This document shows positions 19,867 through 28,749 of a stretch of 35,184 nt of DNA, one piece after another; within the stretch, counting starts at the first letter, position 1; every line of letters starts with the position of its first letter. The DNA is taken from NCBI GenBank assembly GCA_029976805.1, contig JAPOLY010000026.1:1-35184 (forward strand), written 5' to 3'. The DNA is from a bacterium. Its GTDB lineage: Bacteria; Planctomycetota; UBA8108; UBA1146. The notes under the pieces are model-generated. The model searched no databases. It had not been told where the DNA came from and saw nothing but the letters and a program-made list of their open reading frames with translations. The translations under genes and the position numbers were made by a program.

Positions 19867-20259
19867 TCAGGAAGCGGGAGCTGAGCGGATCTTTTGTGCC
19901 CATTCGGGGAAGTGGGCCGGATCGAACTCGCATGGATCCGGGAATCCGGTATCCCCTGCTGAATTTGTGGGAATCAGGTGTACGTGGACGTGGGGGACTT
20001 CCCACCCTACGACCATGTACACCACCCGCTCACACTCCGAGGCCTTCTTTAATTTTCCAGCAACATGGTGGACCGCTGCCCAGAGTTTGGAATGGGCTTC
20101 CGGTGACAGATCCGTCACATGGCTGATTTCTTCCTTTGGGATCACGAGGCAATGCCCAGGTTGAACCGGGCGGATATCCATGAATGCCAGGTGGTCTTCA
20201 TCTTGCCAGACTTCGTGGCAGGGAATCTCACCGGCGATGATTTTTGAAAAGATGCTCGC
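19867..20259 (-). CDS. HIT family protein
   Basis: MASIFSKIIAGEIPCHEVWQDEDHLAFMDIRPVQPGHCLVIPKE...VPHVHVHLIPTN, containing the H-x-H-x-H motif. Confidence 0.95.
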   Translation of the reverse strand, partial: ASIFSKIIAGEIPCHEVWQDEDHLAFMDIRPVQPGHCLVIPKEEISHVTDLSPEAHSKLWAAVHHVAGKLKKASECERVVYMVVGWEVPHVHVHLIPTNSAGDTGFPDPCEFDPAHFPEWAQKIRSAPAS

Positions 20260-20264
20260 CATCC

Positions 20265-20729
20265 TCAGGATCCCCATCCTTCGTACTTCGAAATGGTGGA
20301 CCGAAAGCTCTCCGGAACCTCGATCGGGTTGAAGTTTTCATCGATGGCACAATGGGTCGTCCAACCACTGGCGATCAGGCGATTTTCGCTCTTGTGACGG
20401 ATTCTGACAGCAAAGGTGAACGAACTGTGCCGGATCTCCTGTGTGCAGACGTCAATCGAGAGAACATCGTGAAGTCTTGCAGGTGATTTGAAATCAAGGT
20501 GTGCGTTGACGACTACGTTTTCAAAGTCTCGGATCGGGCGTAATCCCTCCGCGAGTCCCAGGTTGAGCAAATATTCGACTCGACCCACTTCGAGGTAAGT
20601 GAAATAGTTTCCATGGAAAACTATTCCCATGGCATCAGTCTCGGGCAGTCGAACCTTGACGGTGGTGTTGAAATGATACTTCAGGTCAACCACTGATCGG
20701 TTTTGCGAATGGGGGTTTCCGGAAGTCAT
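20265..20729 (-). CDS. Acyl-CoA thioesterase, 4HBT (hot-dog) family
   Basis: VKVRLPETDAMGIVFHGNYFTYLEVGRVEYLLNLG is a YbgC/FcbC-type hot-dog motif. Confidence 0.9.
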   Translation of the reverse strand: MTSGNPHSQNRSVVDLKYHFNTTVKVRLPETDAMGIVFHGNYFTYLEVGRVEYLLNLGLAEGLRPIRDFENVVVNAHLDFKSPARLHDVLSIDVCTQEIRHSSFTFAVRIRHKSENRLIASGWTTHCAIDENFNPIEVPESFRSTISKYEGWGS

Positions 20730-20800
20730 GGTCAATTCCCTTCTGTGCAGGCTCTGCATTTGATTTTGCCTATGCACATGTCATCATTCTGCCAGAACTG

Positions 20801-21562
20801 ATGGGGCCGAATCCACACCAGTCTCCGGTTACAATAACCAATGACATCACAGTATGTCCCAAAGCGGAAGCCAATTTTCACTCCGGAGGGTATTTGCCGA
20901 GCGAATCTGAAGAGAACTATCTGCGGGCAATTTGGAAACTTGCGGGGGATGACGATTCCAATTGGATACCTACAGGCCTTGTGGCAGAGCGGGTCGGAGT
21001 ATCTCCACCATCTGCCACGAGCATGGTTCAGCAGTTGTGTGATCGTGGGTGGCTGGACCATAAAAGATATGGGGGCGTTCGGTTGACGTCTGAAGGTCGA
21101 ATGCTGGCCGTTCAGACTGTTCGTCGACATCGCATTCTTGAAACTTACCTCTCAAAAATACTTGGGGTTCCCTGGGACAGAGTCGATTCTGAAGTTGAGC
21201 GACTGGAGCATTCAGTCAGTGAAGATTTGATCTGTCGTATGGAAGAGGCTCTCGGTTTTCCTGATCGGGATCCCCATGGATCGCCGATTCCTGACAGGCA
21301 AGGGGTTTTGCCAACGCGTCAGGATCTATTTTTGGACTTGGCTCCGCTTGCCACAAGTCTGGAGATTGTTCGAGTGGAGGATGCGCTTCCGGAAGTATTG
21401 CACTGGTTGGGTGAAAGAGGAGTCCGTCCAGGAGTCGTCGTCACTGTTGAATCGAGAGAGCCAGCCGGGGGGCCAGTTCTTCTGAAGTTACCGGGGCAAG
21501 ATTCGGCTTTTGCCATCAGCGGAAAGCTGGCACGCTCTATCAGTGTGACAAAGGTCGGGTAA
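20801..21562 (+). CDS. DtxR/MntR-family metal-dependent transcriptional regulator
   Basis: SESEENYLRAIWKL...GLVAERVGVSPPSATSMVQQLCDRGWLDHKRYGGVRLTSEGRMLA (wHTH), RRHRILETYLSKILGVPWDRVDSEVERLEHSVSEDL (dimerisation/metal domain), and a C-terminal FeoA/SH3-like segment. Confidence 0.93.
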   Translation: MGPNPHQSPVTITNDITVCPKAEANFHSGGYLPSESEENYLRAIWKLAGDDDSNWIPTGLVAERVGVSPPSATSMVQQLCDRGWLDHKRYGGVRLTSEGRMLAVQTVRRHRILETYLSKILGVPWDRVDSEVERLEHSVSEDLICRMEEALGFPDRDPHGSPIPDRQGVLPTRQDLFLDLAPLATSLEIVRVEDALPEVLHWLGERGVRPGVVVTVESREPAGGPVLLKLPGQDSAFAISGKLARSISVTKVG

Positions 21563-21601
21563 CGCGAAGCATCATTGCCAGCAGCAAGGTCATTGAATCG
21601 G

Positions 21602-22843
21602 TTAAGAACCGGTTTTCGGATTTGATTTGCCGGTTTGCTCTTCTTCTTCGAGCATGACCATCAGGGATTCGTCCAGATGGTGCTCAATCCTGTGGGCAGG
21701 TCCCTCAAGGTGATCAGGTGGCAGTCCCAATCGCTCAGAGGCAAATCGTTGCCACAGGCTTCTCTTTCTGAGCAGTGTTTTGGCTATGCGTTTGCCTTTT
21801 CCTCTGGGTTTTCCATCACGAATAAAACCGACAAGGACCAGCTGAATCCATGCAAATCCGGTGGTGCTGATCAAATTTGGAGTGGTCAGTTTTTCATCAC
21901 TCTCCGAAAGTTGAAGTGAGTCCGCAAGCAGGTCTTCTCTGGCAACACGTACTCGCCACATAGACAGACGGAAAGCGACAGGCAGGATTCCTCTCTGGGG
22001 GGCAAGCAGGACCGCGATCCCCAACAGTAAGCCTGAGGTCAGCGCGATCATTCCGGGGACATTCGAGTCGACCACGTAGACGGCAGAGAGTGTTCCTGCC
22101 ACTGCTGAAATCAAACCAGTCAAAGCACTGACCACGATCATCGAACCGAAACGGTCACACAGAATTCCGGCAATCGTCGGGGGGACTGCAATCATCGCTA
22201 CTACCAGGATCGAGCCTACGGCTTCAAAACAGGAGACGGCAGTGATCGCCACGAGTACCAGAAGCCCTCTTTCCAGCAGACGGACCGGTAACCCGGTAGA
22301 TCGTGCAAGGCTGGGATCAAAAGCACAAACTTTCCATTCCTTCCAGAAGAGCAGCAGTGCTCCGAGATTCAGGGCGAGTGCAATGGAAATGGTGACGATC
22401 GATCTGGGCAAGGACCAACCGAAGAGTTCCATCCGCTGGAAATGGGTGAACTCAATGAGGCCATGAAGAACACAGCTGGCGTCCAGATCGATCTCCCGGG
22501 TGTATAGCTCAATCAGGATGATGCCACCGGAAAAAAGAGTGGTGAAGACCACTCCCAGTGCTGCCCCACCATCCATCTCTGCGCGTTCTTTTAGCCAGTC
22601 AGCGATCAAGGAAAGGATCAGAGCAGCGATGACGGCCCCGATAAACATCGGTGCTACTTCACGGCTTCCCGTAAAAATAAAGCCAAGGATCAGGCCAGGA
22701 ACAACGCCATGGGCGATGGCATCGCCGAGCATGGCCCGGTTTCGGAGGGTCAAATGGACGCCGACGATGGAACAAGTTACCGCAGCCAGAATAGCAACGA
22801 TAAGAATGTCGAGCATAGCCGGGTTCATGAGGATATCGATCAA
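21602..22843 (-). CDS. Metal ABC transporter permease (ZnuB/MntB type) with C-terminal extension resembling a DtxR dimerisation/metal domain
   Basis: Permease core MIDILMNPAMLDILIVAILAAVTCSIVGVHLTLRNRAMLGDAIAHGVVPGLILGF... Extension RKRSLWQRFASERLGLPPDHLEGPAHRIEHHLDESL (within 21605-21985). Confidence 0.9.
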   Translation of the reverse strand: MIDILMNPAMLDILIVAILAAVTCSIVGVHLTLRNRAMLGDAIAHGVVPGLILGFIFTGSREVAPMFIGAVIAALILSLIADWLKERAEMDGGAALGVVFTTLFSGGIILIELYTREIDLDASCVLHGLIEFTHFQRMELFGWSLPRSIVTISIALALNLGALLLFWKEWKVCAFDPSLARSTGLPVRLLERGLLVLVAITAVSCFEAVGSILVVAMIAVPPTIAGILCDRFGSMIVVSALTGLISAVAGTLSAVYVVDSNVPGMIALTSGLLLGIAVLLAPQRGILPVAFRLSMWRVRVAREDLLADSLQLSESDEKLTTPNLISTTGFAWIQLVLVGFIRDGKPRGKGKRIAKTLLRKRSLWQRFASERLGLPPDHLEGPAHRIEHHLDESLMVMLEEEEQTGKSNPKTGS

Positions 22844-24051
22844 AGGGCTGCCCCTTTATCGACAGGAGGAATTTCCATCGATTTTCGATCGAGCAATTTT
22901 TCGATATCTTCTTCATCAAGGTCGATCAGATTTCTGTCGATTTCTGCTTCACTGTCGAGCCATTGAATCCAGCGATCCCGTGCAGAGATCGATCTTTCTG
23001 CACGGCGAATCCCTTCTGTGGTCAATCGGATGTGGGTTCCTGCCATCTCTGTATACCCGTAGAGAATACACAGTCTCAGTGCCGAAGAACTGGCATTCAG
23101 TGAGCCTGCCAGGATTCGTTCTCTCGCGACAAAGTCGTTTCCCGATTGCAGGTTTTCATGGAGGAAAATCAGGATGCGTTGCATTTCCCTGCGCTGTTTT
23201 CTTTGAATCCAGCGAAGACGTTTTCCCAATAGACCCTTGTGTGGTGCCACCACCAGAGAAATGGAAAACAGGGTCGCTGCACAGATGACGATGACCGGGC
23301 CGGTAGGAAGGTCGACTCTGAATGAACTCAAGAGTGTTCCTGCAGCTCCAGCTATTGCACCGAGCATTCCACTGATAGTGAGCAGACGATTGAATCGGTC
23401 GGTCCAGAACCTTGCGGTGGCCGGCGGGATGACGATCAATGCTGCGGTCAAAACCACACCCACTGCGGGCAGAGAGATGACGATCGTCACCGCCAGAATC
23501 AGCATGACCAGTAGGTCGATTCGCCCCATCGACATTCCGATGCCTTTTCCAAAGGAACTGTCAAAACAACTGACGAGTAATTCCTTGTGGAGAAGGATCA
23601 TAATGAAGCTCACCACAGCGGCTGACAGGGTCAGGGTGATGGCCTCTGATTGAAGCATTCCGGCAGCCTGGCCGAGGAGGAAGTGATCCAGACCTGCAGA
23701 AAATGCGCCGGGGCCAGATCGTTGGGCAATGCTCAACAAGGCAATCCCTGCGCCAAAAAAGATACCCAGAATCGAGGCTGTGGCAGAATCCTGCCGAATG
23801 CGGGTCAGGATCGGCAACCTTGATACGAGAAGTGCCGCCATCAAGGTGGTGAGTAAGGCTCCGAGGCCAAGGGCCCAATAGGATTGGCTGCCAGCGATCA
23901 AAAATCCGAGAACGATGCCAGGAAGTGTGGAGTGGGCCAGGGCATCGGCGAGGAGGGCTCTTTTTCGCAGGAGCAGCAGGCTTCCAACCAATCCACAACA
24001 CAATCCAAGAGTCGTAGTCCCCAGAAGGACGACCAGAGTATTGGGTTGCAT
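22840..24051 (-). CDS. Metal ABC transporter permease (ZnuB/MntB type) with C-terminal winged-helix/DtxR-like extension
   Basis: Permease core LCCGLVGSLLLLRKRALLADALAHSTLPGIVLGFLIAG... Extension of about 127 aa (22843-23223) contains IRLTTEGIRRAERSISARDRWIQWL. Confidence 0.9.
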   Translation of the reverse strand: MQPNTLVVLLGTTTLGLCCGLVGSLLLLRKRALLADALAHSTLPGIVLGFLIAGSQSYWALGLGALLTTLMAALLVSRLPILTRIRQDSATASILGIFFGAGIALLSIAQRSGPGAFSAGLDHFLLGQAAGMLQSEAITLTLSAAVVSFIMILLHKELLVSCFDSSFGKGIGMSMGRIDLLVMLILAVTIVISLPAVGVVLTAALIVIPPATARFWTDRFNRLLTISGMLGAIAGAAGTLLSSFRVDLPTGPVIVICAATLFSISLVVAPHKGLLGKRLRWIQRKQRREMQRILIFLHENLQSGNDFVARERILAGSLNASSSALRLCILYGYTEMAGTHIRLTTEGIRRAERSISARDRWIQWLDSEAEIDRNLIDLDEEDIEKLLDRKSMEIPPVDKGAAL

Positions 24052-24842
24052 TAGAGGTCTCCCGATTTCCTGATCGATCGGCCCGAGCGGATTCTCCTGA
24101 CCGCTTCTGCTGCCTCATCCAAAAGGGTCAATTGACCACCATAGGTACGAAGGAGATTTTCGCGGGTAAAGGTTGTTTTTGTGGGACCAGCGGCAACGAG
24201 TCTGAGGTTCAAGAGCAAGACATGGTCAAAGTAATCTTCGATGGTTTGCAGATCGTGATGAACGATGACGACAGTTCGGTCATCTTTTTTCAAATCTGCG
24301 AGAACCGTTCGAATCGTCTCTTCAGTTGCGGCATCGACACCTGCAAATGGCTCGTCCATCAGGATGATTTTTGCGTCTTGGGCGAGTGCTCTTGCTATAA
24401 AGACTCTTTGTTGTTGCCCACCTGAAAGTTCTCCGATTTGGCGTGAGTGAAGGTCAGCCATTCCGACAGCGGAAAGACATTCCATTGCCCAGTCTTTCTG
24501 CGCCTTACCGGGCCAGCGAAACCAGCCCAATCTGCGGTAAGTTCCCATCATGACCACATCGAGAACCTGCACCGGGAAATCCCAATCGACACTTTCACGT
24601 TGGGGAACGAACCCGATCAGTTCGTCGGATCGATCACTGGGGACATCAAAAATTTTGATCCAACCATTGGCGGGTTGGTGAGTTCCCAGAACGCAGCCCA
24701 GAAGGGGGCTTTTTCCAGCACCATTGGGGCCGACGACAGCGCAGAGAGAGCCCCTGGGAATCTCTACATCGATATCCCACAAAACCGGCTTCTCCCGGTA
24801 AGCCATGGTCAGATCATGGATTTCGATGGCTGTTTCGCTCAT
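24051..24842 (-). CDS. Metal ABC transporter ATP-binding protein (ZnuC/MntA type)
   Basis: Walker A GPNGAGKS, signature LSGGQQQRVFIARAL, Walker B IILMDEP, and H-loop region VIVHHD. Confidence 0.95.
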   Translation of the reverse strand: MSETAIEIHDLTMAYREKPVLWDIDVEIPRGSLCAVVGPNGAGKSPLLGCVLGTHQPANGWIKIFDVPSDRSDELIGFVPQRESVDWDFPVQVLDVVMMGTYRRLGWFRWPGKAQKDWAMECLSAVGMADLHSRQIGELSGGQQQRVFIARALAQDAKIILMDEPFAGVDAATEETIRTVLADLKKDDRTVVIVHHDLQTIEDYFDHVLLLNLRLVAAGPTKTTFTRENLLRTYGGQLTLLDEAAEAVRRIRSGRSIRKSGDL

Positions 24843-25834
24843 CTCAGACCCTCAGCAATCGTTTGGGCATTGTGTCTCACCATTTTTGACCAGCTGTCTG
24901 CACCACTCTCAGGAGGACCAGGAGCATCGCTGTAAAGTTTTCCACCCACGGTCAGCTGGTGCCCCAGTTTTTGGCAACCCTCGATCAGGGCGAGCACATT
25001 TCGCTCCGGGACAGTTGACTCGACAAAGATGGCTGGAATCTTTCTTTCACTGAGCAATTTGACCAGTTGGTTGACCCTTTTCAGTGAGGGTTCCGACTCA
25101 GTACTGATGCCCTGAATCCCGTGAACTTCGAACTCGTACCTGTTTCCGAAGTAGGCAAAAGCGTCGTGCGCTGTGACGAGAACCCTTTTCGCTGATGGGA
25201 TAGATGCAAGAGTGGAAATGACGCTTTGATGCAAAGCTTCAAGGTCCGAGACCAATTCGGAGTGTCTGCGGTTCAAGTCATCAATGGGCAGTTGTCCAGA
25301 CTCCAGCAAAGCCGACTTGAGGCTTGCGCAAACTTTCAGCCACAAGGGAACGTCGAGCCAAAAGTGCGGATCGACGGTACCGGACTCGTCCAGAATCAGA
25401 TCCCCTGCAGGGACCTTCTCACAGATGGCAATCGCCTTGACGGTGGGTGAGTTTTCTTCGAGCTGAGAGAGCATCTCTGACATGCGTCCTTCGAGGTGAT
25501 GTCCATGGTAGAAAACCAGATCTGCACGAAGGATTTTACGCAGGTCTTTGGGGGTCGGTTTGTACAGGTGGGGATCGACTCCGCTCCCCATGAGGTGCTC
25601 GACCTGGATTTCAGGGGGAACCAGTCTGCGAACCGGTTCAGCGAGCATCTCGGTCGTACACAAAATTTTCAGGACATCGGTGGAAGATTCCGGTTCAGGG
25701 CCCTTGCAGCCAGCCAGAGTCGGCAGCGCGAGGAACCCCATGGGAACCACGAGAAGCAGGCCTGAAAAAATGGCCTTCTGCCACAGTGGTCTCAGGAGAT
25801 CTGAAACCTGTTGAATGATCGGATGAATACACAT
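24839..25834 (-). CDS. Metal ABC transporter substrate-binding protein (ZnuA/TroA-like)
   Basis: LKILCTTEMLAEPVRRLVPPEIQVEHLMGSGVDPHLYKPTPKDLRKILRADLVFYHGHHLE...VDPHFWLDVPLW...VLVTAHDAFAYFGNRYEFEVHGIQGISTESEPS matches cluster A-I (TroA/ZnuA). Confidence 0.94.
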   Translation of the reverse strand: MCIHPIIQQVSDLLRPLWQKAIFSGLLLVVPMGFLALPTLAGCKGPEPESSTDVLKILCTTEMLAEPVRRLVPPEIQVEHLMGSGVDPHLYKPTPKDLRKILRADLVFYHGHHLEGRMSEMLSQLEENSPTVKAIAICEKVPAGDLILDESGTVDPHFWLDVPLWLKVCASLKSALLESGQLPIDDLNRRHSELVSDLEALHQSVISTLASIPSAKRVLVTAHDAFAYFGNRYEFEVHGIQGISTESEPSLKRVNQLVKLLSERKIPAIFVESTVPERNVLALIEGCQKLGHQLTVGGKLYSDAPGPPESGADSWSKMVRHNAQTIAEGLR

Positions 25835-25892
25835 AGCCCGATCTTCAAATCAAAGCCCCTCAGGATCAAGTTTTAACCTTGGCAAAAAATAA

Positions 25893-25910
25893 TTTTAGCC
25901 TTACCTAAAA
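25893..25910. promoter_or_regulatory. Putative DtxR-family operator upstream of the metal ABC operon
   Basis: TTTTAGCCTTACCTAAAA: perfect 6-bp arms (TTTTAG/CTAAAA). Its TTAGCCTTACCTAA differs by one base from TTAGCCTAACCTAA, the right part of the classical DtxR/IdeR box. Lies about 58 bp upstream of the substrate-binding protein start. Confidence 0.5.
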
Positions 25911-26031
25911 ATGGGAGAAAGTCCGGAATGCAGTGGAGTCCCATACGTGCCAATTGTAACATTATCGGATATTCAGGATTATATGGACTGACTGGCAATC
26001 GAGAGTCTTTATTCGCTCTCTTCAAAGCCCG

Positions 26032-27717
26032 GTGAGCCCTGCTGTGACTTTATTGGGAGGAAAGCGGATGTCGGGGAAGACCCACTGGAAATGTATGAAT
26101 CACAGGGTCAGATCTGTTTCAGGATACGCCCGGATGGTCGTGGTGTGCGTTTCTCTGTGCTGGCAGGGGATTGCCAATGCGGCGGAGATTCTCGTCCCTC
26201 AAGATGTCCCCCAAATCAATACCGCCATCGATCTGGCTCTTGAGGGAGATGAAATTATCGTCTCTCCAGGGGATTGGCCGGCTCCGATCAACTTCAACGG
26301 AAAAAACATCATCGTTCGTTCCAGTGAAGGTCCCGAAGTGACCCGCCTGGTTGGAAGCGGAAATGGATCAGTGGTCAGTTTCATTTCTGGAGAAATTTCA
26401 GGAGCGACACTCGAAGGTTTCACCATTCAATCAGGAGGGGGAACCCAGACCGCCAATGGTTTACTCGGTGGTGGAATCCTGATTATGAATTCCTATCCGA
26501 CGATCCGGAATTGCATTATCGAGAATAACACTGCTGCTTCTGGGGCAGGGATCCATATTGAAGGCCCCACATTCGGCATTGTCACGGTGGACTCCGTGGT
26601 AATTCGCAACAACTCCACCGCAGATTCCGGTGGCGGAATGTGTTTGAACAATTCAGCAGAAGCGACGCTACTCAACTGTCTCTTTGAAAACAATGTTGCT
26701 GAAGTCGTTGCTGGTGGAATTCTCTGTGAAGAGAGTTCTATTACTATCAGCGATACAACAATGATTGGAAACGCTTCAAATCTGGCTGTGGGGGGGATCT
26801 GGATTTATTTCGATTCGGAAGCCCAAATCGAGAACTGTCTCTTTGAAAACAACAGCTCTCCCATCTCTGGGGGAGCTGTGGTGGTTTCTGACCAGGCCCG
26901 AGCGACGATAGAGAGCTCCATATTCAGGGACAACCTGGGCGGGAGTTCAGGAGGAGCGATTCTTCTCGATTCAGGGTCCAATCAGGAAACTCAAGTCATC
27001 AGGGGTTGCGTGTTTCACAATAATTTCGCAACCAATGCCGGCAGTCATCTGGCAATCAGTTTCAACCCGCTCGATTTGTTGATTGAAAAGTGCACTTTTG
27101 GCCTGACCGATATTGGCAGTGCCGAGGCCATCAGTGTTAACAACTCAGGGATTGAAGCAGTACGCATCGACTCGAGCATCGTCATGGCGGGAGCGGGTGG
27201 AAGTATCGTCGCCATTCCCGGATCAACCTCGGTGACCTATTCCTGTGTGGAAAATCTGTCAGCGACGGCGGTGACTTCCGTTGACAGCATCGATGCGGAT
27301 CCCCTTTTCACAGATGCCGAAAATGGCATTTACACTCTCGAGTCTGGGTCACCCTGTTTGAACAATGGCAATCCACTCCTGCCCCTCGATGTGGATGGGA
27401 CATTGACAGATATGGGAGCCCTCGGAGCAGCACCATTGCCCAGTTCCGAATTTCGAAGAGGCGACGTGGATGGGTCTGGATCGGCCAACATTGCAGATGC
27501 CATTCAGATTCTTGCCTGGTTATTCATTCCCGGGACTGACGCACCGTCTTGCGAAGATTCTTCTGACACCAATGACGATGGAGCCCTCAACGTCTCAGAC
27601 GCAATTACACTGCTGGATGCATTATTCGTGTCCGGTGATCCATTGCCTGAGCCTTACGGTTCTTGTGGGAGCGATGTGACGGACGACCCCCTGACTTGTG
27701 AAGCAGACTGCCTCTAG
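26032..27717 (+). CDS. Secreted right-handed parallel beta-helix protein with C-terminal dockerin-like repeats
   Basis: Repeating polymorphic-repeat style segments (IRNCIIENNTAASGAGIHI, LLNCLFENNVAEVVAGGILCEESSI, IENCLFENNSSPISGGAVV). Tail RGDVDGSGSANIADAIQILAWLF...DTNDDGALNVSDAITLLDALF. Start uncertain. Confidence 0.87.
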   Translation: MSPAVTLLGGKRMSGKTHWKCMNHRVRSVSGYARMVVVCVSLCWQGIANAAEILVPQDVPQINTAIDLALEGDEIIVSPGDWPAPINFNGKNIIVRSSEGPEVTRLVGSGNGSVVSFISGEISGATLEGFTIQSGGGTQTANGLLGGGILIMNSYPTIRNCIIENNTAASGAGIHIEGPTFGIVTVDSVVIRNNSTADSGGGMCLNNSAEATLLNCLFENNVAEVVAGGILCEESSITISDTTMIGNASNLAVGGIWIYFDSEAQIENCLFENNSSPISGGAVVVSDQARATIESSIFRDNLGGSSGGAILLDSGSNQETQVIRGCVFHNNFATNAGSHLAISFNPLDLLIEKCTFGLTDIGSAEAISVNNSGIEAVRIDSSIVMAGAGGSIVAIPGSTSVTYSCVENLSATAVTSVDSIDADPLFTDAENGIYTLESGSPCLNNGNPLLPLDVDGTLTDMGALGAAPLPSSEFRRGDVDGSGSANIADAIQILAWLFIPGTDAPSCEDSSDTNDDGALNVSDAITLLDALFVSGDPLPEPYGSCGSDVTDDPLTCEADCL

Positions 27718-27819
27718 TCCGATTCTCCGGCTCTTGACCCGGCAGGTTTCCCGATCGACACTCGATCCTGTTGCTGCTGGCAACTTGAAGCGGGAATCCG
27801 ATTTCTGGAGGGCGGGGTC

Positions 27820-28749
27820 ATGGCCAAAGTTCTGGATCTGAATGCCACCATCGAAAAACGGGAAGACTTTTCTGAAGAATTGGCGATTTTCAGGGTTCGT
27901 CCGGATGATCCTCTTCCGGATGGAGACTGGTTTGTCCCCGGCCAATACATGGTGATCGGCGTCAATAATGTCGATGAGCCAGAGCTCGGAGGAGTTCAAA
28001 GACCGATGTCCATCGCTTCCGAACCTGCAGAGCGTGGTCATGTCGAGTTCTATATTCGTCGAGTCGGAAGTCCTGAATCCAAAAATCCCCTGACACACAG
28101 CCTTTTCAAACTTCAGCAGGGAGACCGGGTCTTTTTGCGTCCCAAGCCGAAAGGGCACTTCACCATTCCCGGAACAGTGGGTGAGGACGACAAGCGCTGG
28201 CGTATTCTGGTCAGTGCCGGAACCGGGTTGGCTCCTTTCGTCTCCATCGTTCGCGATGACTGGACACGCAATGGAGGGAGCGCGATGGACCGGACCTGCA
28301 TCATTCACGGTGCTTCCAGGCCCGGCGATCTGGGTTATCGACGCGAACTGGAAGATCTCTCCAGTGAGCATGGGCTCCTTTATCTGCCCACAGTCAGCCG
28401 ACCTGCCGATTATCCGGAATGGGATGGTCTTCACGGCAGGGCAGAGGATCGATTCAAGGCAGACGCCCTCGAAGTTCTCGAAGAAAGAATGGGAATCCCC
28501 TCTGGATCTCTGGGGCCGGATCAAGCGGTGGTCCTCGTCTGCGGTCTTCAGGGAACCATTGGTGAATCCCTCGTTCGTCTCGCCAAGCGCGGATTCGTAC
28601 CGGCAGAGAAGAAGATCCGCAAGAAGCTGGAGATTCCCGATGAGTTGCCCGGCTCATTCTTCTTTGAGCAATACGATTCAGATCCGGTTATCGATCTGGA
28701 GAATGAGGGCCTCATCACTGAACTGCGACGGGATCTGGGGCTCATTTAG
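27820..28749 (+). CDS. Ferredoxin--NADP reductase-like flavoprotein
   Basis: FVPGQYMVIGV...RPMSIAS (FAD-binding RxxS type), GDRVFLRPKPKGHFTI, ILVSAGTGLAPFVSIVRD, VLVCGLQGTIGESL. Confidence 0.88.
   Translation: MAKVLDLNATIEKREDFSEELAIFRVRPDDPLPDGDWFVPGQYMVIGVNNVDEPELGGVQRPMSIASEPAERGHVEFYIRRVGSPESKNPLTHSLFKLQQGDRVFLRPKPKGHFTIPGTVGEDDKRWRILVSAGTGLAPFVSIVRDDWTRNGGSAMDRTCIIHGASRPGDLGYRRELEDLSSEHGLLYLPTVSRPADYPEWDGLHGRAEDRFKADALEVLEERMGIPSGSLGPDQAVVLVCGLQGTIGESLVRLAKRGFVPAEKKIRKKLEIPDELPGSFFFEQYDSDPVIDLENEGLITELRRDLGLI

Noticed and set aside
21590-21620. Possible terminator CGGTT-AAG-AACCG followed by GTTTT between dtxR and the permease gene
   Set aside because: Only a 5-bp stem with a 3-nt loop, and it overlaps the permease stop codon; too weak to call.
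27622-28524. 300-aa minus-strand ORF opposite the FNR-like gene
   Set aside because: The plus strand encodes a clear FAD/NAD reductase in this region; the antisense ORF has no recognisable motifs and is a high-GC shadow ORF.
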